Notes: a model not told the origin generated them from the sequence alone. A stretch of DNA of 64,000 nucleotides from Ruminococcus sp. (GCA_015066875.1 SVNM01000003.1:1-64000), one strand, 5' to 3'. Shown: positions 26,435-35,269, numbered from the stretch's first letter. Made by a program: numbers and translations.

Positions 26435-26668
26435 ATGAAAGAACTTATTAGAAATTATCAGACAAGCTGTGAACTGGTTAAATCCCGTATAGACCAGCTT
26501 ACCGCTGAGCTCAACGTACTTATCAAAAACGGAGGTGAACAGGAAATTTCAGACAGAAATCTCAGACAGCGTATAGCTTTGCTTTATACTGAGCACAGGG
26601 AAATGCGCGATATCATCGGTCATCTTGACTCTTATGCAAGGGCGGTGGAAAATCGTGCCCAGACGTAA
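26435..26668 (+). CDS. Small helical/coiled-coil protein behind SOS-type boxes
   Basis: 77 residues, almost wholly alpha-helical by composition (KSRIDQLTAELNVLIKNG, then DRNLRQRIALLYTEHREMRD), with no membrane segment. GGAGG lies seven bases before ATG 26435. It overlaps the next gene by 14 bases. Resembles small proteins that accompany phage- or ICE-type sigma-like factors, an impression rather than an identification. Function unknown. Confidence 0.7.
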   Translation: MKELIRNYQTSCELVKSRIDQLTAELNVLIKNGGEQEISDRNLRQRIALLYTEHREMRDIIGHLDSYARAVENRAQT

Positions 26669-26963
26669 TACTTATTCCGATACGTTTTCAGGCCAGGCTG
26701 ACCGTGGAATACGTGCCATTCTTCAGGAAAAGGATAACGATTCCGGAGAATTTATGAGTCGTCTGAAAAAAGTGCTGTTAAAAGTTATAAATAATGAGCT
26801 TACCACAAGACAAAAGGAAATAATTGTGCTATACTATTTTAAGAATATGGACATCGTTCAGATTGGCAGGCTTCTTGACGTATCGCCTCAGTCGGTATCA
26901 GTATGTATGAAGCGTGCACGCCTTAAAATCTATCGCTGTCTGCAATATAATATCAATATGTAG
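26655..26963 (+). CDS. Sigma-70 region-4-like DNA-binding protein
   Basis: About 102 residues. The C-terminal half is a sigma-70 region 4 helix-turn-helix: LTTRQKEIIVLYYFKNMDIVQ then IGRLLDVSPQSVSVCMKRARLKI. There is no region 2, so it is not a full sigma factor; it may act like RsoA/ArpU-type partial sigma proteins. GTG 26655 after GGCGGTGG is the likely start; ATG 26634 and TTG 26625 in frame lack ribosome sites. It lies with the upstream coiled-coil gene behind two LexA-type boxes and 12 bases before the decarboxylase gene. Confidence 0.75.
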   Translation: MPRRNTYSDTFSGQADRGIRAILQEKDNDSGEFMSRLKKVLLKVINNELTTRQKEIIVLYYFKNMDIVQIGRLLDVSPQSVSVCMKRARLKIYRCLQYNINM

Positions 26964-26975
26964 TGGGAGGTTTCT

Positions 26976-28304
26976 GTGAATACGCCCGTTTATGATTTTC
27001 TAAAAAAATATTCCCGAAGCGATTTTCTGCGCTGTCATATGCCCGGTCATAAGGGAGCAGAATTCTGCGGACTTGCTCCTGAGATTTACAGTCTCGATAT
27101 AACCGAAATAAACGGCGCCGACAGTCTCTTTGAAAGCGACGGTATCATTGCCGAAAGCGAAAGGAATATGTCATCGCTTTACAATACAAGGGCTACTGTT
27201 TTCTCTGCGGGAGGCTCTACCCTTTGTATACAAGCTATGCTTTATCTTATGAAAAAAGAAAACAGACGCGTTTTTGCCGTCCGCAATGTTCATCGTGCAT
27301 TTCTCAATGCCTCCGCTCTGCTGGATATTGACGTGGAATGGATTATGCCCGATTACTCGGACAGTCTGCTTTCGGGAGAGCTGTGCCTTGCTTCAGTGGA
27401 AAAACTCCTTTCAGAGTGTGAAAGCTCTGCCTGTGTTTATGTTACATCTCCCGATTATACAGGAAAGCTTGCGGATATAAAGGCTCTCAGCGAAATCTGT
27501 CACAGATATGACGCTCGTCTGCTTGTGGATAACGCTCACGGAGCTCACACTGCCTTTTTCCCGCAAAGTCTTCACCCTATTGCTCTCGGAGCAGACCTTT
27601 GCTGTGACTCGGCTCATAAAATGCTTCCAGCACTTACAGGCTCTGCTTTGCTACATACCTCTCGTGAGGAGTACGCTCCACTTCTTAAACAGGCTATGAG
27701 CATCTTCGGCTCTACAAGTCCCTCGTATCTCATTATGTGCTCGCTTGACCTTTGCTGTGATTACATAGAAAAGCATATACGTGAGGATATACGCATCGGC
27801 GCAGAAAGAATAACGGCTCTGAAAAATAATATTTCTCATCTTGTTTCCTTTGCGGATACTGAGCCCTTTCACATCACTGTAAAGGCACAGGAGTGCGGTT
27901 TCAACGGTCTTGAGCTTGCCGATATACTCCGCAGTTTCAATGTTGAGTGCGAGTATGCCGACGACAGTATAGTTATTCTGCTTATGGCTCCCGTTAATAC
28001 GGAAAAGGACTACGATACGCTTGAAAAGGCTCTTGAAAAAGCTCTTGAAAAAGCAGAAAGGCACTCTCCTGCAGTAAGAAAGCTAAGCCTTCCCTCTCCT
28101 GTGAAGGCTATGAGCATCAGAGAGGCTGTCTTTGCTCCTTCCGAGGAAATTTGCGTCAATTCTGCCGAAAACAGAATATGCGCTTCAGTAAAGGTGCCCT
28201 GTCCCCCCGCTGTACCCATTGCAATAAGCGGAGAGCTCATCACACGTGAACATATAAAAATTTTCAATAGGTATGGCATTTTTACTGTGAATGTGGTAAA
28301 ATAA
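26976..28304 (+). CDS. PLP-dependent Orn/Lys/Arg decarboxylase family protein
   Basis: 442-residue fold-type I PLP enzyme of the YaaO/SpeA-like group. RCHMPGHKG near the N-terminus, STLCIQAMLYLM, VDNAHGAHTAFF and the PLP lysine in CDSAHKMLPALTGSALLH are all present. Start is GTG 26976 after GGGAGG. Decarboxylates a basic amino acid to a polyamine precursor by family; the substrate is not fixed by the sequence. It heads a run (darA, holB, ricT) that keeps the order of the B. subtilis yaaO-yaaT region, without tmk and yaaR. Confidence 0.88.
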   Translation: MNTPVYDFLKKYSRSDFLRCHMPGHKGAEFCGLAPEIYSLDITEINGADSLFESDGIIAESERNMSSLYNTRATVFSAGGSTLCIQAMLYLMKKENRRVFAVRNVHRAFLNASALLDIDVEWIMPDYSDSLLSGELCLASVEKLLSECESSACVYVTSPDYTGKLADIKALSEICHRYDARLLVDNAHGAHTAFFPQSLHPIALGADLCCDSAHKMLPALTGSALLHTSREEYAPLLKQAMSIFGSTSPSYLIMCSLDLCCDYIEKHIREDIRIGAERITALKNNISHLVSFADTEPFHITVKAQECGFNGLELADILRSFNVECEYADDSIVILLMAPVNTEKDYDTLEKALEKALEKAERHSPAVRKLSLPSPVKAMSIREAVFAPSEEICVNSAENRICASVKVPCPPAVPIAISGELITREHIKIFNRYGIFTVNVVK

Positions 28305-28332
28305 ATATAATAAATTCAAAGAGGTGTCGGAT

Positions 28333-28659
28333 ATGAAACTTATTTTTGCTATTGTTAACGGCGATGACAGCCAGCCTGTCTCAAACGCCCTTATGGAAAA
28401 CGGATTTTTCGCTACCAAGCTCGCTTCTACAGGCGGTTTTCTCAGTTCGGGAAATACTACCTTCCTCATCTGTACCGAAAACGAAAGAGTAGATGACGCT
28501 ATTAACGTTATTGCTTCAAAAAGCCGTAAAAGAAAAGAGTTTGTGAAAAACTCTATGTCAGGACTCTCCTCTGATTCCTTCAGCTCATTTCCTATGGAGG
28601 TTCAGGTCGGCGGTGCTACTATCTTCGTAACCGATGTAGAGCGCTTCGAGAAAGTCTGA
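28333..28659 (+). CDS. darA: Cyclic-di-AMP receptor DarA (PII-like)
   Basis: 108-residue PII-like protein of the YaaQ/PstA/DarA family, which binds c-di-AMP as a trimer. It has the family N-terminus MKLIFAIVNGDD, STGGFLSSGNTTFLI (the nucleotide-binding loop) and VQVGGATIFVTDVERFEK at the end. AGAGGTG precedes ATG 28333; a GTG at 28324 overlaps it. Lies one base before holB, as in other Firmicutes. Confidence 0.93.
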   Translation: MKLIFAIVNGDDSQPVSNALMENGFFATKLASTGGFLSSGNTTFLICTENERVDDAINVIASKSRKRKEFVKNSMSGLSSDSFSSFPMEVQVGGATIFVTDVERFEKV

Positions 28660-28660
28660 T

Positions 28661-29641
28661 ATGGAAAAGATTTACGGCAATAAACAGCTTCTTGCAACAA
28701 TCGGAAATATGATTTCTTCAGACCGTGCAGGCCATACCGTTATGTTTTACGGCGAATACGGTCTGGGAAAAAAGCATATGGCGGAATATTATACCGCTTC
28801 CCTGCTTTGCGAAAATCCCGTGGACGGCGCTCCCTGCGGAGTCTGCCGTACCTGTCTCAATGTGGCACGCAATAATCACCCCGATGTGATGTATGTTCCC
28901 ACAAGCGGTAAGCTGGGCGGTTACTCTGCCGAAACTGCAAGAGCTGTTGTAAGCGACGCAAGTATAAAACCGAATAACAGCACAGGCAAAAAGGTGTATA
29001 TCTTCCGTGATTGCCGTGATATCTCTGCGGTTACTCAGAATATCCTGCTTAAAATTATCGAGGAGCCACCCGATTACGCCTACTTCATCTTTACTGCAGA
29101 GTCTAAAACCAACTTCCTTCCTACCATAATTTCACGTTGTTTATGCTTCGGTATGTCTGTGTGCTCTGAGGAGGAAACCGTTGAGGCTTTGAGAAGCAGA
29201 AACTGCTCGGAAGCAGAAATCGCCTCGGCTGTAAAGTGCTTCCACGGAAATGTGGGACAATGCCTGGATTATCTCAGAAACGACAGTCTGAAGAAAATTG
29301 TGGATTTGACAAAAACGCTCACAGATAGTATAATAAGAAAAGATGAGTATGCGCTGAATGTTACACTGTTTAATCTGGGTAAGGAGCGTTCTGATGTCAA
29401 AAATACCCTTATCCAGCTGGATAAGCTGGTGAGAGACTGCGCTGTTCTTGCCAGGGATAAAAATTCCGCTACTATCGGTTGCTGGTATGACGGAGCTGTT
29501 GCTCTTTCGGAAATGCTTACCGTGCATCAGGCTTCAAGGCTTCACAGCTGTATTGAACGAGCCTGGAATAAAATCGGCGCCAATGTAAGCATACCGCTGG
29601 CACTCGCCTCAATGGCAGGCGAAATAATGAATTGTTTATAG
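28661..29641 (+). CDS. holB: DNA polymerase III delta' subunit
   Basis: 326-residue AAA+ clamp-loader subunit. The Walker A-like GEYGLGKK (31-38) lacks the usual Thr/Ser after the lysine, as in delta', which does not hydrolyse ATP. Four cysteines (50, 59, 62, 65) form the clamp-loader zinc site, followed by NHPDVMYV, ILLKIIEEPP and TIISRC. Ribosome site is weak, with probable coupling to darA one base upstream. Confidence 0.92.
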   Translation: MEKIYGNKQLLATIGNMISSDRAGHTVMFYGEYGLGKKHMAEYYTASLLCENPVDGAPCGVCRTCLNVARNNHPDVMYVPTSGKLGGYSAETARAVVSDASIKPNNSTGKKVYIFRDCRDISAVTQNILLKIIEEPPDYAYFIFTAESKTNFLPTIISRCLCFGMSVCSEEETVEALRSRNCSEAEIASAVKCFHGNVGQCLDYLRNDSLKKIVDLTKTLTDSIIRKDEYALNVTLFNLGKERSDVKNTLIQLDKLVRDCAVLARDKNSATIGCWYDGAVALSEMLTVHQASRLHSCIERAWNKIGANVSIPLALASMAGEIMNCL

Positions 29642-29666
29642 CCGTTTACGGCAGTCTGGAGTCACA

Positions 29667-30533
29667 ATGAAAGAAATTGTTGGTGTTCGCTTTAAAAGCG
29701 TAGGTAAAATATATTATTTCTCACCCGGAGATATTAAGGCTAATTCAGGCGATTACGCTATCGTCGAAACTGTAAGAGGTATTGAGTGCGGAGAGGTGGC
29801 TATCCCTAACCGTATGATCGAGGATAACCAGATTTCATCACCTCTTAAGCCTATTATCAGACTGGCTACTCCCGCCGATCTGAAAATAGTAGAGAAAAAC
29901 AAGCAGAAGGAAAAGGAAGCTTTTACTATCTGTCAGGAGAAAATCAATGCACGAGGTCTTGATATGCACCTTGTTGATGTAGAGTGCACTTTCGATAACA
30001 ATAAACTGCTCTTCTATTTCACCTCCGAAAACCGCGTTGACTTCCGTGAGCTTGTAAAGGACCTTGCTTCCGTTTTCAGAACAAGAATTGAGCTACGTCA
30101 GATAGGCGTGCGTGATGAGGCAAAAATCCTCGGCGGACTGGGTATCTGCGGAAGAGAATTCTGCTGTAAGGGCTATATGGGCGAGTTTCAGCCCGTTTCT
30201 ATCAAAATGGCCAAGGAACAGGGACTTTCTCTTAATCCTACAAAGATTTCAGGTACCTGCGGAAGACTTATGTGCTGTCTCAAAAATGAGCAGAATGCTT
30301 ATGAGGCTCTGCTGAAAATTACTCCTAAAATCGGTGCTATTGTCGTTACTCCCGACGGTGATAAGGGCAAAGTCGAGGACGCTAACCTTATTACAGGTAA
30401 GCTCAGAATCAAAACAGAAAACTCTGAGGTTCCCGTTACTCTCGACAGAAGCGAGGTAAAACTCCTTAAGGACGCTGAAATCAGAGTAAACCGCGATGAG
30501 CTCAGAGCTCTGAAAGCACTTGAGGATAAGTAA
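29667..30533 (+). CDS. ricT: PSP1-domain protein RicT (YaaT)
   Basis: 288 residues. In B. subtilis RicT forms the Y-complex with RicA and RicF that carries iron-sulphur clusters and adjusts RNase Y-dependent mRNA processing, competence, biofilm and sporulation. The conserved cysteine groups GICGREFCCKGY and GTCGRLMCCLKNEQ are present, with the PSP1 core VECTFDNNKLLFYFTSE. Terminates at the hairpin 30562-30588. Confidence 0.93.
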   Translation: MKEIVGVRFKSVGKIYYFSPGDIKANSGDYAIVETVRGIECGEVAIPNRMIEDNQISSPLKPIIRLATPADLKIVEKNKQKEKEAFTICQEKINARGLDMHLVDVECTFDNNKLLFYFTSENRVDFRELVKDLASVFRTRIELRQIGVRDEAKILGGLGICGREFCCKGYMGEFQPVSIKMAKEQGLSLNPTKISGTCGRLMCCLKNEQNAYEALLKITPKIGAIVVTPDGDKGKVEDANLITGKLRIKTENSEVPVTLDRSEVKLLKDAEIRVNRDELRALKALEDK

Positions 30534-30561
30534 TCCTCCGCTTTATTCATAATACAAATTC

Positions 30562-30588
30562 AGGGCAGACGGTTCAGTCTGCCCTTTT
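30562..30588 (+). terminator. Intrinsic terminator after ricT
   Basis: AGGGCAGAC (30562-30570) and GTCTGCCCT (30577-30585) pair around GGTTCA, followed by a T run, just before queH. Confidence 0.85.
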
Positions 30589-30604
30589 CTCAGAGAGGTT
30601 TTTT

Positions 30605-31234
30605 ATGCAGAAAATAAATTACGGAGCAATGCTTGATAAAAAGCTTGAGGAGCTGAAAAAAACAGGTGAGAAGCCCTCGCTTCTGCTTCACGCCTGCTGT
30701 GCGCCTTGCAGTAGCTATACACTTGAGTACATACACAGCTTTTTCAATATTATTCTGTATTTTTATAATCCCAATATTGCTCCTCAGGAAGAGTACAGCT
30801 ACCGTCACAGCGAGCTTCTGCGTCTTGTAAAGGAAATGGGACTTGATATTCCCGTTATCTGTGAGGAGTACGCTCCGCAACCTTTTTATGACCTTGCAAA
30901 GGGACTTGAAACGCTACCTGAACGTGGCAAGCGTTGCAGAAAATGCATTGAGCTCCGTCTCAGAAGCACTGCACTGAAGGCTAAGGAGCTGGGATGCGAT
31001 TACTTTACCACAACTCTCACAATAAGTCCTCACAAGGACGCTCCTTTCATCAATCAGTGTGGCGGAGCTCTTGCCGAAGAGCTTGGTGTGCCCTATCTTT
31101 TCTCGGATTTCAAAAAGCACGAGGGCTATAAACGCTCTATAGAGCTTTCAAAAATCCATAACCTCTACCGACAGGATTACTGCGGTTGTATTTACAGTAA
31201 AAAAGCAAGGGAGAATATCAACTATGTGGACTAA
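30605..31234 (+). CDS. queH: Epoxyqueuosine reductase QueH
   Basis: 209-residue QueH (DUF208) protein performing the last step of queuosine synthesis, reduction of epoxyqueuosine in tRNA. Cys31, Cys32 and Cys35 in HACCAPCSS, the RCRKCIELRL pair and DYCGCIYS near the C-terminus bind iron and a 4Fe-4S cluster. NPNIAPQEEYSYRHSEL is also typical. AGAGAGG precedes ATG 30605. Overlaps the TPR gene by 11 bases. Confidence 0.93.
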   Translation: MQKINYGAMLDKKLEELKKTGEKPSLLLHACCAPCSSYTLEYIHSFFNIILYFYNPNIAPQEEYSYRHSELLRLVKEMGLDIPVICEEYAPQPFYDLAKGLETLPERGKRCRKCIELRLRSTALKAKELGCDYFTTTLTISPHKDAPFINQCGGALAEELGVPYLFSDFKKHEGYKRSIELSKIHNLYRQDYCGCIYSKKARENINYVD

Positions 31235-32018
31235 AATTTTCCGTGCAATCAATATAATCGTTATTATCACAATGCCTGTTCTCATTGTGTATCAGCTCTT
31301 TTTCGCCGAGAAAACAGATGTGAAGCTTGTGGCAAAGGCTGTTTCTCTGCTTATTGTCTATCTGCTGGCTATGCTGAGAATACGCCGTAAGACTTCTCCC
31401 CTTGATTATCTCGTTTTTGAGGAGCAGTACAAGTCTATCCTCGGCAAAGCCTTTTCACAGGATAAGGACTCTTACAGAAAGCTTATGAAGGCAATAAGCC
31501 TGTATAATACCAACAAGCAGGAGAAGTCGCTGGATATTTTAGAGAAGCTCTACAATAACTGCTCAGAGCCCGATGACTATACCGCTGTGCTCTGCTTCAA
31601 GGCTCTTAATCTTGACGAGCTCAAGCGTACCGATGAGGCTATTGCCTGCTATGAGGAGGCTCTTACCCGTGACAGAACCAGATCAACTGTATGGTCAAAT
31701 CTCGGAATACTCTACAAAAACAACGGCAGAAACGACGACGCTGTTAATGCTTACCGCGAGGCTATTACATACGATCCCGAAAACGCCTTTGCATACAACA
31801 ATATCGCAAATATCTATCTGCTTAAGGGCAATGCTCAGGAGACCATTACCTACGGGCTGAAAGCTATCGAGCTTAACCCTAAAATGCACCAGTCAATGAG
31901 CGCTCTTGCTGTTGCCTATAAAATGGAGGGCAATATGGAAAAGGCTCTTGAATATCGCAGAATGTACGAGAAAAACGGCGGGGACCCAAAGGTTATGAAG
32001 CTGTTTTTCGGCGAGTAA
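31224..32018 (+). CDS. Membrane-anchored TPR protein
   Basis: 264 residues: two N-terminal hydrophobic segments (about 8-28 and 35-52) with a charged RIRRK stop, then a helical domain with about four tetratricopeptide repeats (about 95-255), e.g. AIACYEEALTRDRTRSTVWS and AVNAYREAITYDPENAFAYN. It probably scaffolds a protein complex on the cytoplasmic face. Start overlaps queH, so it is translated from the same message. No specific function can be named. Confidence 0.83.
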   Translation: MWTKIFRAINIIVIITMPVLIVYQLFFAEKTDVKLVAKAVSLLIVYLLAMLRIRRKTSPLDYLVFEEQYKSILGKAFSQDKDSYRKLMKAISLYNTNKQEKSLDILEKLYNNCSEPDDYTAVLCFKALNLDELKRTDEAIACYEEALTRDRTRSTVWSNLGILYKNNGRNDDAVNAYREAITYDPENAFAYNNIANIYLLKGNAQETITYGLKAIELNPKMHQSMSALAVAYKMEGNMEKALEYRRMYEKNGGDPKVMKLFFGE

Positions 32019-32048
32019 ATTACATAAACGCTTCTTGAAAGGACTGCT

Positions 32049-32331
32049 TAAGGGCGCTACCCATATAGAAGTATTTACGTGAATTATTGAGGGAAACCCT
32101 TTTGAAAAAGGGTTATCCCTCAAACTCCTTTCCTAAAACTTTCATTTTTAATTAAATCCCCATAGGGTACACACACCATTTTAAAGAGAGTTCGATTTCT
32201 CGTTATCTGTGTGCACCCTATGGGGATTTAATTCAGAGTAAAAGTCTTTGTAGGGGGTGTGGGGGCAAACTTTCTTCAGAAAGGTTCCCCCACTAAATAC
32301 GCATAATGCTTCCGTATAGACAGTACCCTTA
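32049..32331 (-). repeat. Palindromic dispersed repeat, copy 2 (reverse)
   Basis: 283 bases between TA dinucleotides, ends TTAAGGGCGCTACC and GACAGTACCCTTA. Reads as the reverse complement of copies 1, 3 and 4: 3' hairpin (GAGGGAAACCC... at 32089-32121), central palindrome with arms CCCCATAGGGTACACAC and GTGTGCACCCTATGGGG (32157-32226), 5' hairpin AACTTTCTTCAGAAAGGTT (32267-32286). Mirror image of copy 3 across the M50 protease genes. Together with about 75 unremarkable bases it fills the gap 32019-32405. Confidence 0.88.
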
Positions 32332-32405
32332 TGCGGTCCTTTTTTGCAGTATAAACTCCATATAAGCCACATATAATTTAACAGCTTATGCAAAGGAGTC
32401 TTTCT

Positions 32406-32678
32406 ATGAACAACGAAACAGCTACAGAAGAAAAAGCAGAGCTCTGCTGTGACGACACAAGAGCTCTGCTTGAAAAATACGACAGGAAAGAGAAAAACCG
32501 CAAGGACGATGTCTTTGCTATGCAGACTGCCTTGTGCCTGTTGATTATCACAGCATTTTTAGCTCTGAAAGCGTTTAGTCCCGCTCTCTTTTCAGAGCTT
32601 TTCCATATAGTTTCAGAGCTTATACGCGATGAGAAGGAAATTCTGCCCGAAATCACAGGAAAGCACTCCTTTCTATGA
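32406..32678 (+). CDS. Small single-pass membrane protein, possible M50 protease partner
   Basis: 90 residues: a charged cytoplasmic part with two cysteines (ELCCDDTRALLEKYDRKEK), one hydrophobic segment (about 43-63, ALCLLIITAFLALKAF) and a short outer tail. AAAGGAG lies seven bases before ATG 32406; an ATG at 32388 overlaps it. Its stop overlaps the start of the M50 gene (ATGA). By position it could be a regulator of the protease, analogous to but not homologous with SpoIVFA; no family was recognised. Confidence 0.7.
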   Translation: MNNETATEEKAELCCDDTRALLEKYDRKEKNRKDDVFAMQTALCLLIITAFLALKAFSPALFSELFHIVSELIRDEKEILPEITGKHSFL

Positions 32679-33250
32679 TAAAGCTCTGCATAGGAGGAGT
32701 GAAAATCACTGCCGAGTTCTCATTCTTTGTCTTTATGGCGATGATGTTTCTCTGCGGTGAAAACAGCCTCATCACAGACTACCTCATTTGTGTCCTTATC
32801 CACGAGTGCGCTCACGGGATAGCTCTGTGCGCTTTCGGAGGAAGTCTCGGCGAAATTTTATTTACAGCCTGCGGAATAAGGCTTATTCCCGCAAGAGAGC
32901 GTATCCTTTCCTACTGCAAGGAGATTTTTGTGCTGTCTGCAGGACCTCTGTCTAACCTTCTGCTGTTTTTTATGCTTCATTCAGCAAACACACACAGCTC
33001 CTTTGCACTTATAAATCTCGGCACTGCTGTTTTCAATCTTCTGCCCTATTCCCTTCTTGACGGCGGTTGTATACTCATTGTCATATCACAGTTGTTCAAT
33101 TGCGAAAAGCTTATGCGGTATTTTCTCACTACAGCTCAGATTTTCCTTTTTGCCCTGTCACTTATCTGCACAGTCACCCTCGGACTCGCCTTTCTGCCTC
33201 TTACGATTTTCACCTTATCCTACGGAATTTATGATATGAAACAAAAATAA
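32675..33250 (+). CDS. Site-2-type (M50) intramembrane metalloprotease, SpoIVFB-like
   Basis: 191 residues, about five membrane segments. The zinc site is explicit: HECAH with His43, Glu44, His47, and NLLPYSLLDGG with Asn121, Pro124 and Asp129. Compact M50 proteases of this size, such as SpoIVFB, cut membrane-bound pro-proteins, e.g. pro-sigma-K in sporulation. Substrate here is unknown. Coupled to the small membrane gene upstream, and the pair is bracketed by two inverted copies of a dispersed repeat. Confidence 0.87.
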   Translation: MIKLCIGGVKITAEFSFFVFMAMMFLCGENSLITDYLICVLIHECAHGIALCAFGGSLGEILFTACGIRLIPARERILSYCKEIFVLSAGPLSNLLLFFMLHSANTHSSFALINLGTAVFNLLPYSLLDGGCILIVISQLFNCEKLMRYFLTTAQIFLFALSLICTVTLGLAFLPLTIFTLSYGIYDMKQK

Positions 33251-33259
33251 AGGGAGCTT

Positions 33260-33542
33260 TATGGGTACTGTCTATACGGAAGCATTATGCGTATTTAGTG
33301 GGGGAACCTTTCTGAAGAAAGTTTCCCACCACACCCCCTCCAAAGACTTTTGAGTCTAATTTAAGCCCCATAGGGTGCACACGGAGAAATAATTAAATTT
33401 CTTCTTTACTTGATGTGTGTACCCTATGGGGCTTAAATTAAAAACTTGAAAGTTTTAGGAAAGGAGTTTGAGGGATAACCCTTTTTCAAAAGGGTTTCCC
33501 TCAATAATTCACGTAAATACTTCTATATAGGTAGCGCCCTTA
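33260..33542 (+). repeat. Palindromic dispersed repeat, copy 3 (forward)
   Basis: 283 bases, the same length as copy 2, from TATGGGTACTGTC to GCGCCCTTA. 5' hairpin GGGGAACCTTTCT/AGAAAGTTTCCC, central palindrome with arms TTAAGCCCCATAGGGTGCAC (33362-33381) and GTGTACCCTATGGGGCTTAA, 3' hairpin GAGGGATAACCC.../GGGTTTCCCTC (33470-33501). Fills the gap between the M50 protease and radA. Confidence 0.9.
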
Positions 33543-33556
33543 AGACTCCCTTATTT

Positions 33557-34930
33557 TTATATCTGTCTGAATGCTTCGGCAAGCGATGATGCTCCGATGA
33601 TTTTTATGGTATAATCGTTGGGATTGATTCCCGAAAGCGACTGCTTCGGAACGATACACACCTCAAATCCCATACGTTCAGCCTCTTTCACACGCTGTAC
33701 AATATGCGATACCGAGCGTATTTCTCCGCCAAGACCTATTTCACCGAACGCTACAAGTGAGCGATTTATCTGCTTGTCCATTATTCCCGAATAAAGAGCC
33801 ATTGCTACAGGAAGGTCACCTGCAGGCTCGTCAAGGCGAAAGCCTCCCACTATATTGAGGTAAACGTCAAGAGTGTTCAGGTGAATTCCCAGACGCTTTT
33901 CAAGCACGGCAATAATAATGTGAAGTCTGTTGAAGTCAAAACCTGTAACCATTCTTCTTGGTACACTGTAGCTTGTTTTCGACGCAAGAGCCTGTACCTC
34001 GGCAAGAATAGGTCTTGTTCCCTCCATTACACAGGCTACACAGGTTCCCGAAACGTCAAGCGGACGCCCCGAAAGAAGCATCTGCGAGGGATTTTCAACC
34101 TCACGCAGTCCCTTGTCGATCATCTCGAAAACTCCGATTTCATTTGTAGAGCCAAAACGGTTTTTTACAGCTCTCAGCAAACGATAGCTCTGATGGCGCT
34201 CGCCCTCAAAATAGAGAACGGCGTCCACAATATGCTCCATAACCTTAGGGCCAGCAATAGCTCCGTCCTTGTTGACGTGTCCCACGATTATCACAGGAAT
34301 TTCCTGATTTTTTGCCGTATGCATAAAAAGGTTTGTGCACTCTCTCACCTGTGTAAGACTTCCCGGGCTTGAGCTTATACTGCTTATACTCATTGTCTGG
34401 ATTGAGTCGATTATTGCTATATCGGGAGCACACTGAACGATTGTATCCGCAACAGCCTCAGCGTCTGTAGCTGTAAGTATGTAAAGATTTTCCGTATCAA
34501 CGCCAAGTCGCTGAGCTCTCAGCTTTATCTGTCTTGCAGATTCCTCGCCCGAAACATAGAGCACCGAGTGCTCCTTTCCTAAAAACTGGCATATCTGGAG
34601 GAGAATCGTACTCTTTCCGATACCCGGCTCTCCGCCCAGAAGCACCAGCGAGCCCTTTACAAGACCTCCGCCGAGAACACGGTTAAGCTCGCCCACACCC
34701 GTATCGTATCGCACATCATCGTCAACGCCTATATTCTCAAGCTCTAAAATTTTATCGGAAAGGTCCATTACGGCATTTCCCGTTGCAGTTGAACCTCTTG
34801 ACGATGCTCTGCTTTCTGAAATCTCCTCCTCAAAGGAATTCCACGCACCGCAGGAAGGACATTTTCCGTTCCATTTTGAGCTTTCATATCCGCACTGATT
34901 GCAGGTATATATAAATCTTGATTTAGCCAT
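33557..34930 (-). CDS. radA: DNA repair protein RadA
   Basis: 457-residue RecA-like branch-migration helicase. N-terminal C4 zinc finger (Cys10, 13, 24, 27), Walker A GGEPGIGKST (99-108), the RadA-specific KNRFG motif near 255, and a C-terminal Lon-like domain (YLNIVGGFRLDEPAGDLPVA). ATG 34930 follows AAGGAA. Downstream of a small zinc-ribbon gene (23-base gap), probably in one transcript from the promoter at 35222-35250. Confidence 0.95.
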   Translation of the reverse strand: MAKSRFIYTCNQCGYESSKWNGKCPSCGAWNSFEEEISESRASSRGSTATGNAVMDLSDKILELENIGVDDDVRYDTGVGELNRVLGGGLVKGSLVLLGGEPGIGKSTILLQICQFLGKEHSVLYVSGEESARQIKLRAQRLGVDTENLYILTATDAEAVADTIVQCAPDIAIIDSIQTMSISSISSSPGSLTQVRECTNLFMHTAKNQEIPVIIVGHVNKDGAIAGPKVMEHIVDAVLYFEGERHQSYRLLRAVKNRFGSTNEIGVFEMIDKGLREVENPSQMLLSGRPLDVSGTCVACVMEGTRPILAEVQALASKTSYSVPRRMVTGFDFNRLHIIIAVLEKRLGIHLNTLDVYLNIVGGFRLDEPAGDLPVAMALYSGIMDKQINRSLVAFGEIGLGGEIRSVSHIVQRVKEAERMGFEVCIVPKQSLSGINPNDYTIKIIGASSLAEAFRQI

Positions 34931-34953
34931 ATTCCAGTTCCTTTCAGAGTATA

Positions 34954-35196
34954 TCAGTATTCCTCAACCTTGAAAACTCCCGTAACTATATTGCATTTTT
35001 CACAGTAATATGCATCGGGTACTTTTGTTTCCGAATACAGCATACTTGTTGTGCCTATTCTCTTTCCTATAGTAAAAGTACGCTTGATAGGGTGTTTATC
35101 ATAAGTTTTCTCAGGATACCATACAAGAGCACAACTGTCGGTTACAAGTCCGCCTTTTTCCATTTCTGCTCCGCATTCGGGACATTTCATTTTCAT
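34954..35196 (-). CDS. Small zinc-ribbon protein
   Basis: 80 residues with CPECGAEMEKGGL at the N-terminus and YCEKCNIVTG near the end, making a four-cysteine zinc ribbon around a beta segment (WYPEK...TIGKR). It resembles the PF20097/DUF6487 type of small zinc-ribbon proteins (from memory). Function unknown. Co-oriented with and 23 bases upstream of radA. Confidence 0.78.
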   Translation of the reverse strand: MKMKCPECGAEMEKGGLVTDSCALVWYPEKTYDKHPIKRTFTIGKRIGTTSMLYSETKVPDAYYCEKCNIVTGVFKVEEY

Positions 35197-35221
35197 AGCT
35201 CCCCTCTGTAATATATAGATA

Positions 35222-35250
35222 ATTATATCATCTGCCTCTCAGAAAGTCAA
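35222..35250 (-). promoter_or_regulatory. Promoter of the zinc-ribbon gene and radA
   Basis: Minus strand TTGACT (35245-35250), 17-base spacer, TATAAT (35222-35227). Confidence 0.8.
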
Positions 35251-35269
35251 CGGCGGGACAGCCTAAAAC

